Made by a program: the position numbers and the translations under genes
The notes under the pieces: model-generated
Told to the model about the DNA's origin: nothing
What the model saw: the letters and a program-made list of their open reading frames with translations, nothing else
Databases searched by the model: none
Source of the DNA: Nocardioides renjunii
GTDB taxonomy: Bacteria; Actinomycetota; Actinomycetes; Propionibacteriales; Nocardioidaceae
DNA length: 64,000 bases
Direction: 5' to 3'
Assembly: GCF_034661175.1 (NCBI RefSeq)
Contig: NZ_CP141058.1
Coordinates: 744,001 to 808,000 of the forward strand
In this document: positions 44,059 to 53,397 of the stretch, piece by piece
How the letters are laid out: the number at the start of each line of letters is the position of its first letter
Numbering within the stretch: the first letter of the stretch is position 1

Positions 44059-45184
44059 CGTGCTGCCCGACCTCCTCGCGTGGTGGGAGGCCGGCGAGAC
44101 CATCGGCGTCGGCACGGTCGTCGCGACCTTCCGGTCCGCGCCGCGGCCCCCCGGCGCCTCCATGCTGGTCGGGCCCGACGAGACCGCCGTGGGCTCCGTG
44201 TCCGGCGGCTGCGTGGAGGGCGCGGTCTACGAGCTCGCGCAGGAGGTGGTGGGCACCGGGCAGCCGGTGCTCGAGCGCTACGGCGTGTCCGACGACGACG
44301 CCTTCGCCGTCGGCCTGACCTGCGGCGGCATCCTCGACGTCTTCGTCGAGCGGGTCTCGCGCGAGACGTTCCCCGAGCTCGGCGGGGTCGCGGCCGACAT
44401 CGAGGCGGGGCGGCCGGTCGCCCTGGTCACGGTCATCGAGCACCCCGACCCCGAGCGGGTGGGCAGGCGGATGGTCGTGCGGCCGGAGGGACCCGCGGAG
44501 GGCTCGCTCGGCTCCGGGCGCGCGGACGCCGCCGTCCACGACGACGCCCTCGGCCTCCTGGCCGCGGGCACCAACGCCACCGTGACCTACGGCCCCGACG
44601 GGGAGCGGCGCGGCGAGGGGATGCGCGTGTTCGTGTGGGGGTTCGCCCCCAAGCCGCGGATGCTGGTCTTCGGGGCCATCGACTTCGCGGCGGCCGTGGC
44701 CAAGGTCGGCTCGTTCCTCGGCTACCACGTCACGGTGTGCGACGCCCGTCCCGTCTTCGCCACGACGTCGCGCTTCCCCGGGGCGGACGAGGTCGTCGTC
44801 GACTGGCCGCACCGCTACCTCGCGGCCGAGGTCGATGCCGGCCGCGTCGACCCGCGGACGGTGCTCGCGGTGCTGACCCACGACCCGAAGTTCGACGTGC
44901 CGCTGCTGGAGGTGGCGCTGCGCCTCGGCGAGGACGTCCGCCCGCGCTACATCGGCGCCATGGGGTCGCGGCGCACGCACCACGAGCGGATGGCGCGGCT
45001 CGTCGAGGCGGGTCTCTCGGCGGACGAGCTCGCCCTGCTGTCGTCCCCGATCGGCCTCGACCTCGGTGCCCGTACGCCCGAGGAGACGGCGGTCTCGATC
45101 GCGGCCGAGATCGTCGCCCGGCAGTGGGGCGGGTCGGGCGAGCGGCTCGCCACGACCCACGGCCGCATCCACCACGACGACTGA
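44051..45184 (+). CDS. XdhC/CoxF-family molybdoenzyme maturation factor
   Basis: A 377-residue protein with both XdhC domains. The N-terminal CoxI-like domain has GSVSGGCVEGAVYE with its cysteine and LTCGGILDVFVE. The C-terminal Rossmann domain has VFVWGFAPKPRMLVFGAIDFAAAV, YIGAMGSRRTHHERM and PIGLDLGARTPEETAVSIAAEI. XdhC binds the molybdenum cofactor and promotes its sulfuration before insertion into xanthine-oxidase-type enzymes. GTG 44051 lies inside coxE. It likely serves the CoxL protein encoded 4 kb downstream. Confidence 0.92.
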   Translation: MRDVLPDLLAWWEAGETIGVGTVVATFRSAPRPPGASMLVGPDETAVGSVSGGCVEGAVYELAQEVVGTGQPVLERYGVSDDDAFAVGLTCGGILDVFVERVSRETFPELGGVAADIEAGRPVALVTVIEHPDPERVGRRMVVRPEGPAEGSLGSGRADAAVHDDALGLLAAGTNATVTYGPDGERRGEGMRVFVWGFAPKPRMLVFGAIDFAAAVAKVGSFLGYHVTVCDARPVFATTSRFPGADEVVVDWPHRYLAAEVDAGRVDPRTVLAVLTHDPKFDVPLLEVALRLGEDVRPRYIGAMGSRRTHHERMARLVEAGLSADELALLSSPIGLDLGARTPEETAVSIAAEIVARQWGGSGERLATTHGRIHHDD

Positions 45185-45212
45185 CCGGAGGCCGCTGCCC
45201 CGCGCCGGGGAG

Positions 45213-45241
45213 TTGGACGACCGGCACGACCCGCCTATGGT
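45213..45241 (+). promoter_or_regulatory. Promoter of the exonuclease/endonuclease-fold gene
   Basis: TTGGAC (45213-45218), 17-base spacer, TATGGT (45236-45241). The GTG at 45249 begins eight bases after the -10 box, so the mRNA is probably leaderless and GTG 45249 is preferred over ATG 45237, which overlaps the -10 box. Confidence 0.6.
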
Positions 45242-45248
45242 CGTGCGG

Positions 45249-46157
45249 GTGTTTTCGCTCCCCGCCCTGCCCCGTGTCCTCGCCCGACCGACCGCGCTCC
45301 TCGCGGCCACGGTCCTGCTGACCACCGGTGCGGCGGGTGGTCCACCCGCGCAGGCGCGTGAGCAGGACCGCGCGTCGGCCTCGGCCGCCACGTCCGGCCC
45401 CGGCAAGGAGTTCGTCGTGGCGTCGCTGAACCTCAAGAAGGGGATGCGGGTCGCGGGCATGCGCCACGACATCGGGCAGGTCCTGGACGGCGAGGCCTCG
45501 GTCATCGGCTTCCAGGAGCGGCTCTTCAGCCGCCCGGCACTGCGGGCGGCCCTGCCGAAGTCGTGGACCCTGCTGATGCCGAAGGGCCCGACCGGCACCG
45601 ACGACAACCCGATCGCCTTCGACAAGGACGTCTGGGAGCTCGAGCGGACCTGGGCCCCCCTCCTGACCGCCACCACGTGGCGGCGCTACTCCGGCCGGAT
45701 CGCCCACGACCAGTACGGCGTCGCGGCGGTGCTCAGGCACCGGAGGAGCGGGCACGTCATCCGGGCCGTCAGCTTCCACCTGCCCAACCACCTCCACAAC
45801 CGGCGCACGGGCGGGCCCAACTACGCCAACCGCCGCGGCGTGGAGGCCATGTGGCGGATGGCGAGCAGGATCCGCTCGATCGGGCAGCGCGCGCCGGAGG
45901 GTCACCAGCTCGTCGCGATGTGCGACTGCAACGTCACGGCCAACCGCGACACGACCGACCACCTCGTGCGGGGACGGATCACCAGGCCGCTCCGGCTGGA
46001 GACCAACTACTCCGCCGACCGGCACCGCCGGGGCTCGGGGATCGACTACGTGATGGGCGAGCGCGACTCGGACTTCCGGATCCACTCCTTCCACTCCTAC
46101 CGGAACCTGGTCACCGACCACCCGGGCATCGTCGCCACCTTCAGGCGAGCGCGCTGA
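45249..46157 (+). CDS. Secreted endonuclease/exonuclease/phosphatase-family protein
   Basis: About 302 residues. A signal peptide (residues 1-35, ending near PPAQAREQ) leads to an EEP-like domain. FVVASLNLKKGMR carries the first Asn, GFQER the metal-binding Glu, VSFHLPNH the catalytic His, MCDCNVTA the Asp/Asn pair, GSGIDYVMG the Asp, and TDHPGIVATF the final Asp-His. It may hydrolyse nucleic acid or phosphoesters outside the cell. It is unrelated in sequence to the Cox genes around it. Confidence 0.8.
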   Translation: MFSLPALPRVLARPTALLAATVLLTTGAAGGPPAQAREQDRASASAATSGPGKEFVVASLNLKKGMRVAGMRHDIGQVLDGEASVIGFQERLFSRPALRAALPKSWTLLMPKGPTGTDDNPIAFDKDVWELERTWAPLLTATTWRRYSGRIAHDQYGVAAVLRHRRSGHVIRAVSFHLPNHLHNRRTGGPNYANRRGVEAMWRMASRIRSIGQRAPEGHQLVAMCDCNVTANRDTTDHLVRGRITRPLRLETNYSADRHRRGSGIDYVMGERDSDFRIHSFHSYRNLVTDHPGIVATFRRAR

Positions 46158-46219
46158 CGCGTCTGCTGTTGCGGTCATCACACTCGGGCTAGGTTGGCGG
46201 CGACCGACCGGGAGCCGCC

Positions 46220-47443
46220 ATGAGCATCGATGACCTGCACGCCCGCCGCGTGGACGCCGTGCGCGCCTGGACGCGCTTCGTCTCGGCCAGCGACGACGAC
46301 TCCGACGCGGTGCGGCCAGAGATCCTCCGGAGCTGGCAGCTGTCGGGAGTCGTCTCGCCCGACGTCACCCAGGCCCCGCTGGCCGACGAGGACGACACCA
46401 CCGACTTCTGGAACGACTCGCCGCTGCAGACCGCGGTCGAGCGGGTGCAGGACGAGCTGCGCCGCACGGCCGAGGACGGCGACCTCGTCATCGCGATCAC
46501 CGACGAGCAGACGCGGATCCTCTGGACCTACGGCGGCCGGGTGATGCGGCGCAAGGCCGAGACGGTCAACTTCGTGCCCGGCGGACGCTGGGACGAGAAG
46601 AGCGTGGGCACCAACGCCCTCGCCATCGCCGGCCGCACCGGCGCGCCGTCGATGGTCTTCAGCGCCGAGCACTACGCCCAGGTCGTGCACAACTGGGTCT
46701 GCTGGGCCGCGCCGGTCTTCGACCCCGCCACCGGTCGCTCGCTCGGCGTCATCGACCTGTCGACCACCTGGGACCGCACGCACCCGATCGGCCTGGCCAC
46801 CGCCCGGGTGATGGCGCGGCTCATCGAGGGCGCGCTGCCCACCGAGCGGCGTACGTCGGCGGCGGGCGACACCGGGCCCGAGGCCCCGGGCCTGACCCTC
46901 ACCCTGCTCGGCACGGCCGAGGTGTGGCTCGATGGGCAGCGCCTGCTGCTCAACCGGAGGCAGACCGAGATCCTGGCCCTGCTCGCGCTCCACCCCGGCG
47001 GCCTCTCGGTCGAGCACCTGCACTCCCTGCTCTACGGCGACTCGGCCGTCACCACCTCGACCCTCAAGGCGGAGGTCTCGCACCTCCGGGCGGCGCTGGC
47101 CGGACAGCTGTCCTCGCGGCCCTACCGCCTCACCATGCCCGTCTCGAGCGACGTCGAGCAGGTGCAGCGGCTCCTGCGGCGCGGCGACGTCCGGGCCGCC
47201 GTGCGCGCCTACGGCGGGGACCTGCTCCCCGGCACCGACTCGCCGGCGCTGGTGCAGATGGCCGACTACCTCGCCGTCAGCGTCCGCGAGGCGCTGCTCG
47301 CCGACCCCGATCCCGACGCGGTCCTGCGCTACAGCGACCTCGCGCCGTACGACACCGCGGTCGTCGAGGCCTGCCTCGCCGCGCTGCCGGTGCACCACCC
47401 CGTCGCCCCGCTGCTGAAGGGCAAGCTCGCCAGCGCGCGGTGA
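46220..47443 (+). CDS. GAF-domain regulator with winged-helix C terminus
   Basis: A 407-residue protein. The first 220 residues resemble the sensor half of AcoR-type regulators: SWQLSGVVSP, LVIAITDEQTRILWTYGG, then the GAF stretch around WDEKSVGTNALAIAGRTG and the HNWVCWAAPVFDPATGRSLGVIDLS signature. There is no AAA+ sigma-54 domain; instead residues about 235-320 look like an OmpR-type winged helix (NRRQTEILALLALHPGGLSVEHLHSLLY, then TLKAEVSHLRAAL). It may sense an alcohol, aldehyde or ketone-related signal and control the ScyD-like gene or the cox genes. TAGGTT at 46190 is a possible -10 box. Confidence 0.82.
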   Translation: MSIDDLHARRVDAVRAWTRFVSASDDDSDAVRPEILRSWQLSGVVSPDVTQAPLADEDDTTDFWNDSPLQTAVERVQDELRRTAEDGDLVIAITDEQTRILWTYGGRVMRRKAETVNFVPGGRWDEKSVGTNALAIAGRTGAPSMVFSAEHYAQVVHNWVCWAAPVFDPATGRSLGVIDLSTTWDRTHPIGLATARVMARLIEGALPTERRTSAAGDTGPEAPGLTLTLLGTAEVWLDGQRLLLNRRQTEILALLALHPGGLSVEHLHSLLYGDSAVTTSTLKAEVSHLRAALAGQLSSRPYRLTMPVSSDVEQVQRLLRRGDVRAAVRAYGGDLLPGTDSPALVQMADYLAVSVREALLADPDPDAVLRYSDLAPYDTAVVEACLAALPVHHPVAPLLKGKLASAR

Positions 47444-47552
47444 CCTCCGAATTGGGGATATCCCTTCACCACACGGCCGGGCCGGGACGTCGTGGCGATC
47501 CTGAAATGACGTGCCGCGCCGGGAGGACGTGGCCATGTCCGAGGGAGAACGC

Positions 47553-48614
47553 ATGACCAGAACACGAAGCGGAGCGGCTGCAGCAGCGGTGACCATCCTG
47601 GTGGGGAGCGTGCTCGCCACGCCCGCAGCGGGTGCCGTGGCGGCCCCCGAACCCACCACGGTGGCGAAGAAGCTCGTCACACCGCTCAGCATGGTGGTCG
47701 CCGGCGACGGCACCGCCTACGTCAGCCAGAACTTCGCCGGACTGCTCACCGCGGTCGTGCCCGGCAAGAAGCCGCAGGTCGTCTTCGCGGCCGAGAAGGG
47801 CACCGAGGTCGGCGCCCTGTCCGAGGCGGGCGGCACCGTCCGCTTCGCCACCACCAAGGGCAAGGCGACCAAGCTGTGGTCGATGCGTCCGGGGAGCCGG
47901 CCGAGCAAGATCGCCGACCTGTGGAAGCACGAGCGCACGAAGAACCCCGACGGTGACCAGGCCTACGGCTTCGTCGGCCTCGACCCCGCCTGCGCTGCGC
48001 AGGTCCCGCCCGACGTGCCCGCCACCTACACGGGCATCCTCGAGTCACACCCCTACGGCTCCACGGTGCACCGCGGCACGACGTACGTCGCCGACGCCGC
48101 CGGCAACACCATCGTCGGCGTCAAGGACAACGGCAAGGTCTCGACCGTCGCGGTGCTGCCCCCGGTCCCCGTGGTCGTCACCGCCGAAGCGGCCGCCGCC
48201 AACGCGCTGCCGGCGTGCACCGTCGGCAAGACCTACAACTTCGAGCCGGTCCCGACCGACGTCGAGGTCGGCAAGGGCGGCTGGCTCTACGTCACGCTGC
48301 TGCCCGGTGGCCCCGAGGACGGCAGCACCGGTGCGCAGGGCCGGCTGGTCAAGGTGAAGGCGAAGAGCGGCAAGGTCCGCGAGGTCGCCTCCGGTTTCGC
48401 CGGCGCCACCGGGGTGGCCGTCGCCGACAACGGTGACGTCTACGTCGCCCAGCTCTTCGCCGGCCAGGTCTCGCGCGTCCGCAGCGGAAGCAGCACGGCC
48501 AAGCCGTACGCCAGCACGATGATGCCCGCCGCGGTCGAGTGGGCCGACGGGGACCTCTACGTCAGCGCCAACGTGCTGTCGGAGAAGCCGAGGGGCGTGG
48601 TGCTGCGCTACTGA
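47553..48614 (+). CDS. Secreted ScyD/ScyE-family beta-propeller protein
   Basis: A 353-residue protein with a signal peptide (residues 1-30, GAAAAAVTILVGSVLATPAAGAVAAP). Repeated beta-propeller blades carry patterns such as GLLTAVVPGKKPQVVFAAEKGTEVGALSEAG and VADNGDVYVAQLFAGQVSRV. Family members are exported and of unknown or varied function; ScyD and ScyE belong to cyanobacterial scytonemin clusters. GAGGGAGAA (47541-47549) sets ATG 47553 as start; ATG 47535 is less likely. It follows the GAF regulator by 109 bases and may be its target. Confidence 0.82.
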   Translation: MTRTRSGAAAAAVTILVGSVLATPAAGAVAAPEPTTVAKKLVTPLSMVVAGDGTAYVSQNFAGLLTAVVPGKKPQVVFAAEKGTEVGALSEAGGTVRFATTKGKATKLWSMRPGSRPSKIADLWKHERTKNPDGDQAYGFVGLDPACAAQVPPDVPATYTGILESHPYGSTVHRGTTYVADAAGNTIVGVKDNGKVSTVAVLPPVPVVVTAEAAAANALPACTVGKTYNFEPVPTDVEVGKGGWLYVTLLPGGPEDGSTGAQGRLVKVKAKSGKVREVASGFAGATGVAVADNGDVYVAQLFAGQVSRVRSGSSTAKPYASTMMPAAVEWADGDLYVSANVLSEKPRGVVLRY

Positions 48615-48628
48615 GCGCTCCGGCTCCA

Positions 48629-48646
48629 GCCCGGCTGCTGCCGGGC
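48629..48646 (+). terminator. Hairpin after the ScyD-like gene
   Basis: GCCCGGC (48629-48635), loop TGCT, GCCGGGC (48640-48646), 15 bases after the stop codon. No T tract. Confidence 0.5.
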
Positions 48647-48653
48647 GTGCGAG

Positions 48654-48750
48654 GTGGTCTCGACGCGCCACCACTGCCTCGCGCGCTCGGCAGCGCCGCT
48701 TGCTCGACCGGGACAGCCTCGACCGCGAGCTCGTGCCTCGCTCGCGGTCG
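48654..48750. repeat. Intergenic repeat element with 11-bp inverted repeat
   Basis: This 215-bp gap (48615-48829) has no gene. It contains GGTCTCGACGCGCC...GCTTGCTCGACC (48657-48709) and the perfect inverted repeat CGACCGCGAGC (48720-48730) / GCTCGCGGTCG (48740-48750) around TCGTGCCTC. The 11-mer CTCGTGCCTCG is shared with the gap upstream of pdxY. It resembles decayed palindromic intergenic repeats common in Nocardioides. Confidence 0.5.
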
Positions 48751-48829
48751 GCCTGCCCCCAACCATCGACCAACCAGGGCGGCCTAGCGTCCGGGGCGAG
48801 TGACCCACCTCACACGCCCGGAGGCACGA

Positions 48830-49303
48830 ATGACCAAGATCGAACTCACCGTCGACGGGGCCGCGGTCTCCGACGACGTCGAGCCGCGGATGCTGCTGGT
48901 GCAGTACCTGCGGGAGAAGCTCGGCAAGACCGGCACCGTGATCGGGTGCGACACCTCCAACTGCGGGGCGTGCACCGTCCACCTCGACGGCACGAGCGTG
49001 AAGTCGTGCAACGTGCTGGCCGTCCAGGCCGCCGGGCGCACCGTCACCACCATCGAGGGCCTCGCCGGCACGGCCGAGGGCGACCTGCACCCGGTGCAGG
49101 CGGCCTTCCGCGAGTGCCACGGCCTCCAGTGCGGCTTCTGCACGCCGGGCATGATCATGCAGGCGGTCGACCTCCTCGCGGAGAACCCCGACCCCACCGA
49201 GGAGGAGGTCCGGCTCGGCATGGAGGGCAACCTCTGCCGCTGCACGGGCTACCACAACATCGTCCGGAGCGTGCTCCACGCCGCCGACGGAGCGAAGGCA
49301 TGA
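48830..49303 (+). CDS. coxS: CoxS-like small subunit, two [2Fe-2S] clusters
   Basis: A 157-residue protein of normal length. The plant-type ferredoxin cluster ligands are Cys40, Cys45, Cys48 and Cys60 ([10 protein letters not shown]...SC). The second cluster is formed by CGFC and CRC in QCGFCTPGM and [12 protein letters not shown]. It passes electrons from the molybdenum site of CoxL to the FAD of CoxM. It is the first gene of S-L-M-G, the gene order of form II enzymes. GGAGG at 48820 precedes ATG 48830. The stop overlaps coxL by ATGA. Confidence 0.95.
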   Translation: MTKIELTVDGAAVSDDVEPRMLLVQYLREKLGKTGTVIGCDTSNCGACTVHLDGTSVKSCNVLAVQAAGRTVTTIEGLAGTAEGDLHPVQAAFRECHGLQCGFCTPGMIMQAVDLLAENPDPTEEEVRLGMEGNLCRCTGYHNIVRSVLHAADGAKA

Positions 49304-51795
49304 CCGCCACCCAGGCCCGCCCTGCCGCCGCCGAGATCGGCCGCGACCGCCGGCGCAAGGAGGACCAGCGCCTGATCACCGGACGTACGCGCTGGACCGA
49401 CAACATCACGCTGCCCGGGATGCTCCACCTGGCGATGGTGCGCAGCCCCTTCGCGCACGCCACCATCACCTCCATCGACACCGAGGCGGCGAGGGCCTCG
49501 ACCAACGTCGTCGCGGTGCTCACGGGCAAGGACTTCGGCGACGAGCTCGGCGTCTGCATCAACGCCTGGCCGATCACGCCCGACCAGAAGACACCGACCC
49601 ACTCGCCCATGCCGGCCGACCGGGTCGCCTTCGCCGGTGAGGTCGTCGCCGTCGTGGTCGCGCGCACCGCCGCAGAGGCCCGCGACGCCGCCGAGCTGGT
49701 GGACGTCGAGTACGACGAGCTGCCCGCCGTGGTCGGCATCAAGAACGCCCTCCAGGACGTGGTCCTCGCCCACCCGGACCTCGGCACCAACAAGTCCGCG
49801 CTGTGGGTGCTCGACTCCGCCGATGCCGGGACGGGGGCGGACGTGGAGGCCGCCATCGAGGCGGCCCGCGCCGACGGCATCCTCATCGAGCGGGAGTACC
49901 GCCAGCAGCGCCTCATCCCCGCCTTCATGGAGCCCCGCAGCGTGGTGGTGGACCCCACCGGCGAGCAGCTCACCATGTGGTCGGCCACGCAGATCCCGCA
50001 CATCCTCCGGTTCGCCCTGGCGGCCACCACCGGCGTGCCCGAGTCCAAGATCCGGGTCATCGCCCCCGACGTCGGTGGTGGCTTCGGCGGCAAGCTGCAG
50101 ACCACGCCCGAGGAGTGGATCGCCTGGGCGGTCGCCCGGCGGCTGTCGAAGCCGGTGAAGTACACCGAGACCCGCAGCGAGAGCCTGATGGCCGCGCACC
50201 ACGGTCGCGACCAGGTGCAGACGCTCACGCTGGCGGCGGACCGGGACGGCAAGGTCACCGGCCTCAAGGTGCACCTCGACGCCGACCTCGGCGCCTACAT
50301 CGCCGTCGTGGGTGGCGGCGTGCCCGTGCTCGGCGCCTTCATGTTCAACGCGATCTACAAGTTCCCGGCCTACCGCTTCGAGTGCCAGACCGTGCTGACC
50401 AACACCACGTTCACCGACGCCTACCGCGGCGCCGGCCGGCCCGAGGCGACGTACGCCATCGAGCGGCTGATGGACGAGCTCGCCGCCGAGGTCGGCGTCG
50501 ACCCCCTGGAGATCCGCGAGCGCAACTGGATCACGCACGAGGAGTTCCCCTTCACGACCGTGGCGGGCCTGGAGTACGACTCGGGCAACTACGAGGCGGC
50601 GACGGCGAAGGCCAAGGAGTCGTTCGGCTACGACGAGCTGCGCCGCGAGCAGGCCGAGCGCCGCGAGCGCGGTGACCGGGTGCAGCTGGGGATCGGCGTC
50701 TCGACGTTCACCGAGATGTGCGGACTGGCGCCGAGCCGGGTGCTCGGCAGCCTCGACTACGGCGCCGGCGGCTGGGAGAGCGCGAGCGTGCGGATGCTGG
50801 CCACCGGCAAGGTGGAGATCGTCACCGGCGCCAGCGCGCACGGCCAGGGCCACGAGACGGCGTTCAGCCAGATCGTCGCCGACCGGCTCGGTGTGCCCTT
50901 CGAGGACGTGGAGGTGCTGCACGGCGACACCCAGGTCGCTCCCAAGGGCCTCGACACCTACGGCTCCCGGTCCCTCGTCGTCGGTGGTGAGGCGCTGGTC
51001 AAGGCGGTCGACAAGGTCGTCGACAAGGCCAAGCACCTCGCTGCCCACCTGCTCGAGGCCAGCGAGGACGACCTCGACTACGCCGACGGGCGCTTCACCG
51101 TCCGCGGCACCGACCAGGGCATCGCCATCCAGGAGCTGGCGACCGCGGCCTTCGCGGCGCACGACTACCCGGAGGACATGGAGCCCAGCCTCGACGCCGA
51201 CGCGACGTACGACCCGGTGAACTTCAACTACCCCCACGGCACGCACCTGTGCGCGATGGAGGTCGACACCGAGACCGGCGCCGTGACGATGCGCAAGTAC
51301 ACCTGCTGCGACGACATCGGCGTCATCATCAACCCCCTCATCGTCGCCGGACAGGTGCACGGCGGGCTGGTGCAGGGCATCGCGCAGGCCCTGTGGGAGG
51401 AGGCGGTGCACGACGAGTCGGGGACGCTGGTCAGCGGCTCGTTCGTCGACTACCTGCTGCCGACGTCGGCCGACACGATCTCCTTCGACGTGGTCCACGT
51501 CGACGACCCCAGCGTCTGCACGACCAACACCCTGGGCACGAAGGGAGTCGGCGAGGCCGGCACGATCGCGTCCACGCCGGCGGTGGTCAACGCGGTCGTC
51601 GACGCCGTCCGGCACCTCGGCGTGCGCGACATCCAGATGCCCTGCACGCCCGAGCGGGTCTGGCGGGCGATCCAGGGCTCGAAGGCCGGGGGAGCGACCG
51701 AGACGCCGCCCGACGCCATGCCGCACTTCGTCGACGGCGAGCCCAACCAGCAGAGCCACGACGGAGCCATCGACCAGGACGGAGCAGGCCAGTGA
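49300..51795 (+). CDS. coxL: Form II CoxL-like molybdenum hydroxylase large subunit
   Basis: An 831-residue xanthine-oxidase-family subunit that binds MCD. The active-site loop is AYRGAGR (residues 374-380), the form II signature; form I CO dehydrogenase has AYxCSFR with the copper-binding Cys. [20 protein letters not shown] and the catalytic Glu in [10 protein letters not shown] (near residue 752) are present. Form II enzymes have uncertain substrates, with some reported CO activity but others likely act on different small molecules. The C terminus extends about 25 residues beyond homologues ([17 protein letters not shown]). It is coupled to coxS and coxM by four-base overlaps. Confidence 0.94.
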   Translation: MTATQARPAAAEIGRDRRRKEDQRLITGRTRWTDNITLPGMLHLAMVRSPFAHATITSIDTEAARASTNVVAVLTGKDFGDELGVCINAWPITPDQKTPTHSPMPADRVAFAGEVVAVVVARTAAEARDAAELVDVEYDELPAVVGIKNALQDVVLAHPDLGTNKSALWVLDSADAGTGADVEAAIEAARADGILIEREYRQQRLIPAFMEPRSVVVDPTGEQLTMWSATQIPHILRFALAATTGVPESKIRVIAPDVGGGFGGKLQTTPEEWIAWAVARRLSKPVKYTETRSESLMAAHHGRDQVQTLTLAADRDGKVTGLKVHLDADLGAYIAVVGGGVPVLGAFMFNAIYKFPAYRFECQTVLTNTTFTDAYRGAGRPEATYAIERLMDELAAEVGVDPLEIRERNWITHEEFPFTTVAGLEYDSGNYEAATAKAKESFGYDELRREQAERRERGDRVQLGIGVSTFTEMCGLAPSRVLGSLDYGAGGWESASVRMLATGKVEIVTGASAHGQGHETAFSQIVADRLGVPFEDVEVLHGDTQVAPKGLDTYGSRSLVVGGEALVKAVDKVVDKAKHLAAHLLEASEDDLDYADGRFTVRGTDQGIAIQELATAAFAAHDYPEDMEPSLDADATYDPVNFNYPHGTHLCAMEVDTETGAVTMRKYTCCDDIGVIINPLIVAGQVHGGLVQGIAQALWEEAVHDESGTLVSGSFVDYLLPTSADTISFDVVHVDDPSVCTTNTLGTKGVGEAGTIASTPAVVNAVVDAVRHLGVRDIQMPCTPERVWRAIQGSKAGGATETPPDAMPHFVDGEPNQQSHDGAIDQDGAGQ

Positions 51796-52637
51796 TCCCG
51801 GTGAAGTTCGACTACCTCGCGCCCACGTCGGTCGAGGAGGCGCTCGCCGCGCTCGGCCAGCACGGCGACGAGGCGAAGATCCTGGCCGGCGGCCAGAGCC
51901 TGCTGCCCGTGCTGCGGATGCGGCTCAACGCGCCCGAGGTGGTGATCGACCTCGGCGGCATCTCCTCGCTCCGCGGTATCCGGGACGACGGGGACGCCAT
52001 CGTGATCGGAGCGATGACCACCCACCACGACGTCCGCGACCACGACCTGGTCAAGGAGCACGCGCTGCTGATCTCCAAGGCGGCCGCCGAGGTCGCGGAC
52101 TCCCAGATCCGCCACCGCGGCACCTTCGGCGGCGCCCTGGCGCACGCCGACCCTGCCGGCGACCTCGGGGCCCCCGTGCTCGCGCTCGGCGCCCAGTTCG
52201 TCATCGCCGGACCGGGCGGCACGCGGACGGTGGAGGCCACGGACTTCTTCGTGGACCTGTTCGAGACCGCCATCGGCGAGGACGAGATCCTCACCGAGGT
52301 GCGCGTGCCCAAGCACACCGGCTGGGGCGCGCACTACGAGAAGTTCGTCCGGGTCGCGCACCAGTGGCCGATCGTCGCGGTCGCCGCCACCGTCAGGGGC
52401 TCGATCGACGAGGCGCGGGTGGGCCTGACCAACATGGGCTCGACACCGCTGCGGGCGAGCGCGACCGAGGCGGCGCTCGCCGGCGCGACCGCCACCGAGG
52501 ACGGCGTGCGGGAGGCCGCGCAGCTGGCGGTCGAGGGCACGAACCCGCCGTCGGACCTCAACGGTGCCGCCGACTACCGCCGCCACCTCGCGCAGGTGCT
52601 GACGGCGCGAGCCGTCCTCAGGGCCGCGGGGGCCTGA
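51792..52637 (+). CDS. coxM: CoxM-like FAD-binding subunit
   Basis: A 281-residue protein of normal CoxM length. Flavin-binding motifs are KILAGGQSLLPVLRMR (about residues 29-44) and IRHRGTFGGALAHADPAGD (about 110-128). The C-terminal CO-dehydrogenase flavoprotein domain ends in ADYRRHLAQVLTARAVLRA. It accepts electrons from CoxS and passes them to quinone or another carrier. GTG 51792 overlaps the coxL stop. coxG starts one base after the coxM stop. Confidence 0.94.
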   Translation: MIPVKFDYLAPTSVEEALAALGQHGDEAKILAGGQSLLPVLRMRLNAPEVVIDLGGISSLRGIRDDGDAIVIGAMTTHHDVRDHDLVKEHALLISKAAAEVADSQIRHRGTFGGALAHADPAGDLGAPVLALGAQFVIAGPGGTRTVEATDFFVDLFETAIGEDEILTEVRVPKHTGWGAHYEKFVRVAHQWPIVAVAATVRGSIDEARVGLTNMGSTPLRASATEAALAGATATEDGVREAAQLAVEGTNPPSDLNGAADYRRHLAQVLTARAVLRAAGA

Positions 52638-52638
52638 G

Positions 52639-53373
52639 GTGGAGCTGTCCCACCGGTTCACCGTCCCGATCGGCGTCGAGGAGACCTGGGCGCACTTCAA
52701 CGACATCGCCTCGGTCGCGGAGTGCTTCCCGGGGGCGGTGGTGACCGAGGCCGACGAGTCCTCGTTCGCCGGCTCGGTCAAGGTGAAGCTCGGCCCGATC
52801 GCCCTGCTCTACACCGGCTCCGGCACGTTCGTCGAGAAGGACCCCGACGCGCACCGCTTCGTCGTGGACGCCAAGGGCAAGGACAAGCGCGGCAACGGCA
52901 CGGCGGGGGCGAAGGTCACCGTCTCGATGACCGACGCCGCCGGGGCGACCGACGTCTCGGTGGAGACCGACCTGGCCGTCACCGGCAAGCCGGCGCAGTT
53001 CGGCCGCGGCGTGATGCAGGACGTTTCCGACAAGCTGCTCGGCCAGTTCGTGGCGTGCCTCGAGCAGCGGCTCGCCGCTCCCGAGCCCGCGTCCGCCCCG
53101 GCGCCCGCCGCGCCCGCTGACGCCACGACCGCCGAGCCGCCGCCGGAGCCGGACGCGACGACGGTCGCGCTGGCCACCGGACCGGCCGTCGCCGCCCCGC
53201 CGGTCGCCCCGCCGGCGCCACCGCCCCCGGCCGCGGTCAGGTCGCAGCCCGAGGCGCTCGACCTGGGGAGCGCGGTCGTCCCGGTCCTGGCCAAGTCGTA
53301 CTGGAGGCAGGCGTTCGCCGTCGTGGTCGGTGTCGCCCTCATGCGCCGGTGGCGCCGGAGGCGCCGGCGGTGA
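52639..53373 (+). CDS. coxG: CoxG-like SRPBCC protein with C-terminal membrane anchor
   Basis: A 244-residue protein. Residues 1-148 form a CoxG/SRPBCC (START-like) domain: HRFTVPIGVEETWAHFNDIASVAECFPGA, then VKLGPIALLYTGSG, and QFGRGVMQDVSDKLLGQFVACLEQRL. A roughly 60-residue Ala/Pro-rich linker follows, then a hydrophobic helix (YWRQAFAVVVGVALM) and a terminal basic tail RRWRRRRRR. In carboxydotrophs CoxG attaches CO dehydrogenase to the membrane; linker and anchor here fit that role. It is the last gene of the operon. Confidence 0.9.
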   Translation: MELSHRFTVPIGVEETWAHFNDIASVAECFPGAVVTEADESSFAGSVKVKLGPIALLYTGSGTFVEKDPDAHRFVVDAKGKDKRGNGTAGAKVTVSMTDAAGATDVSVETDLAVTGKPAQFGRGVMQDVSDKLLGQFVACLEQRLAAPEPASAPAPAAPADATTAEPPPEPDATTVALATGPAVAAPPVAPPAPPPPAAVRSQPEALDLGSAVVPVLAKSYWRQAFAVVVGVALMRRWRRRRRR

Positions 53374-53397
53374 GCCTCCGGGCTGCCGGACGCCTGC

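Noticed and set aside
49249..51759. Open frame of more than 800 codons antisense to coxL
   Set aside because: Shadow frame. The plus strand gives a full CoxL with all motifs.
49300..51795. Bona fide form I aerobic CO dehydrogenase
   Set aside because: The active-site loop is AYRGAGR without the copper-binding Cys of AYxCSFR, and gene order is S-L-M and not M-S-L.
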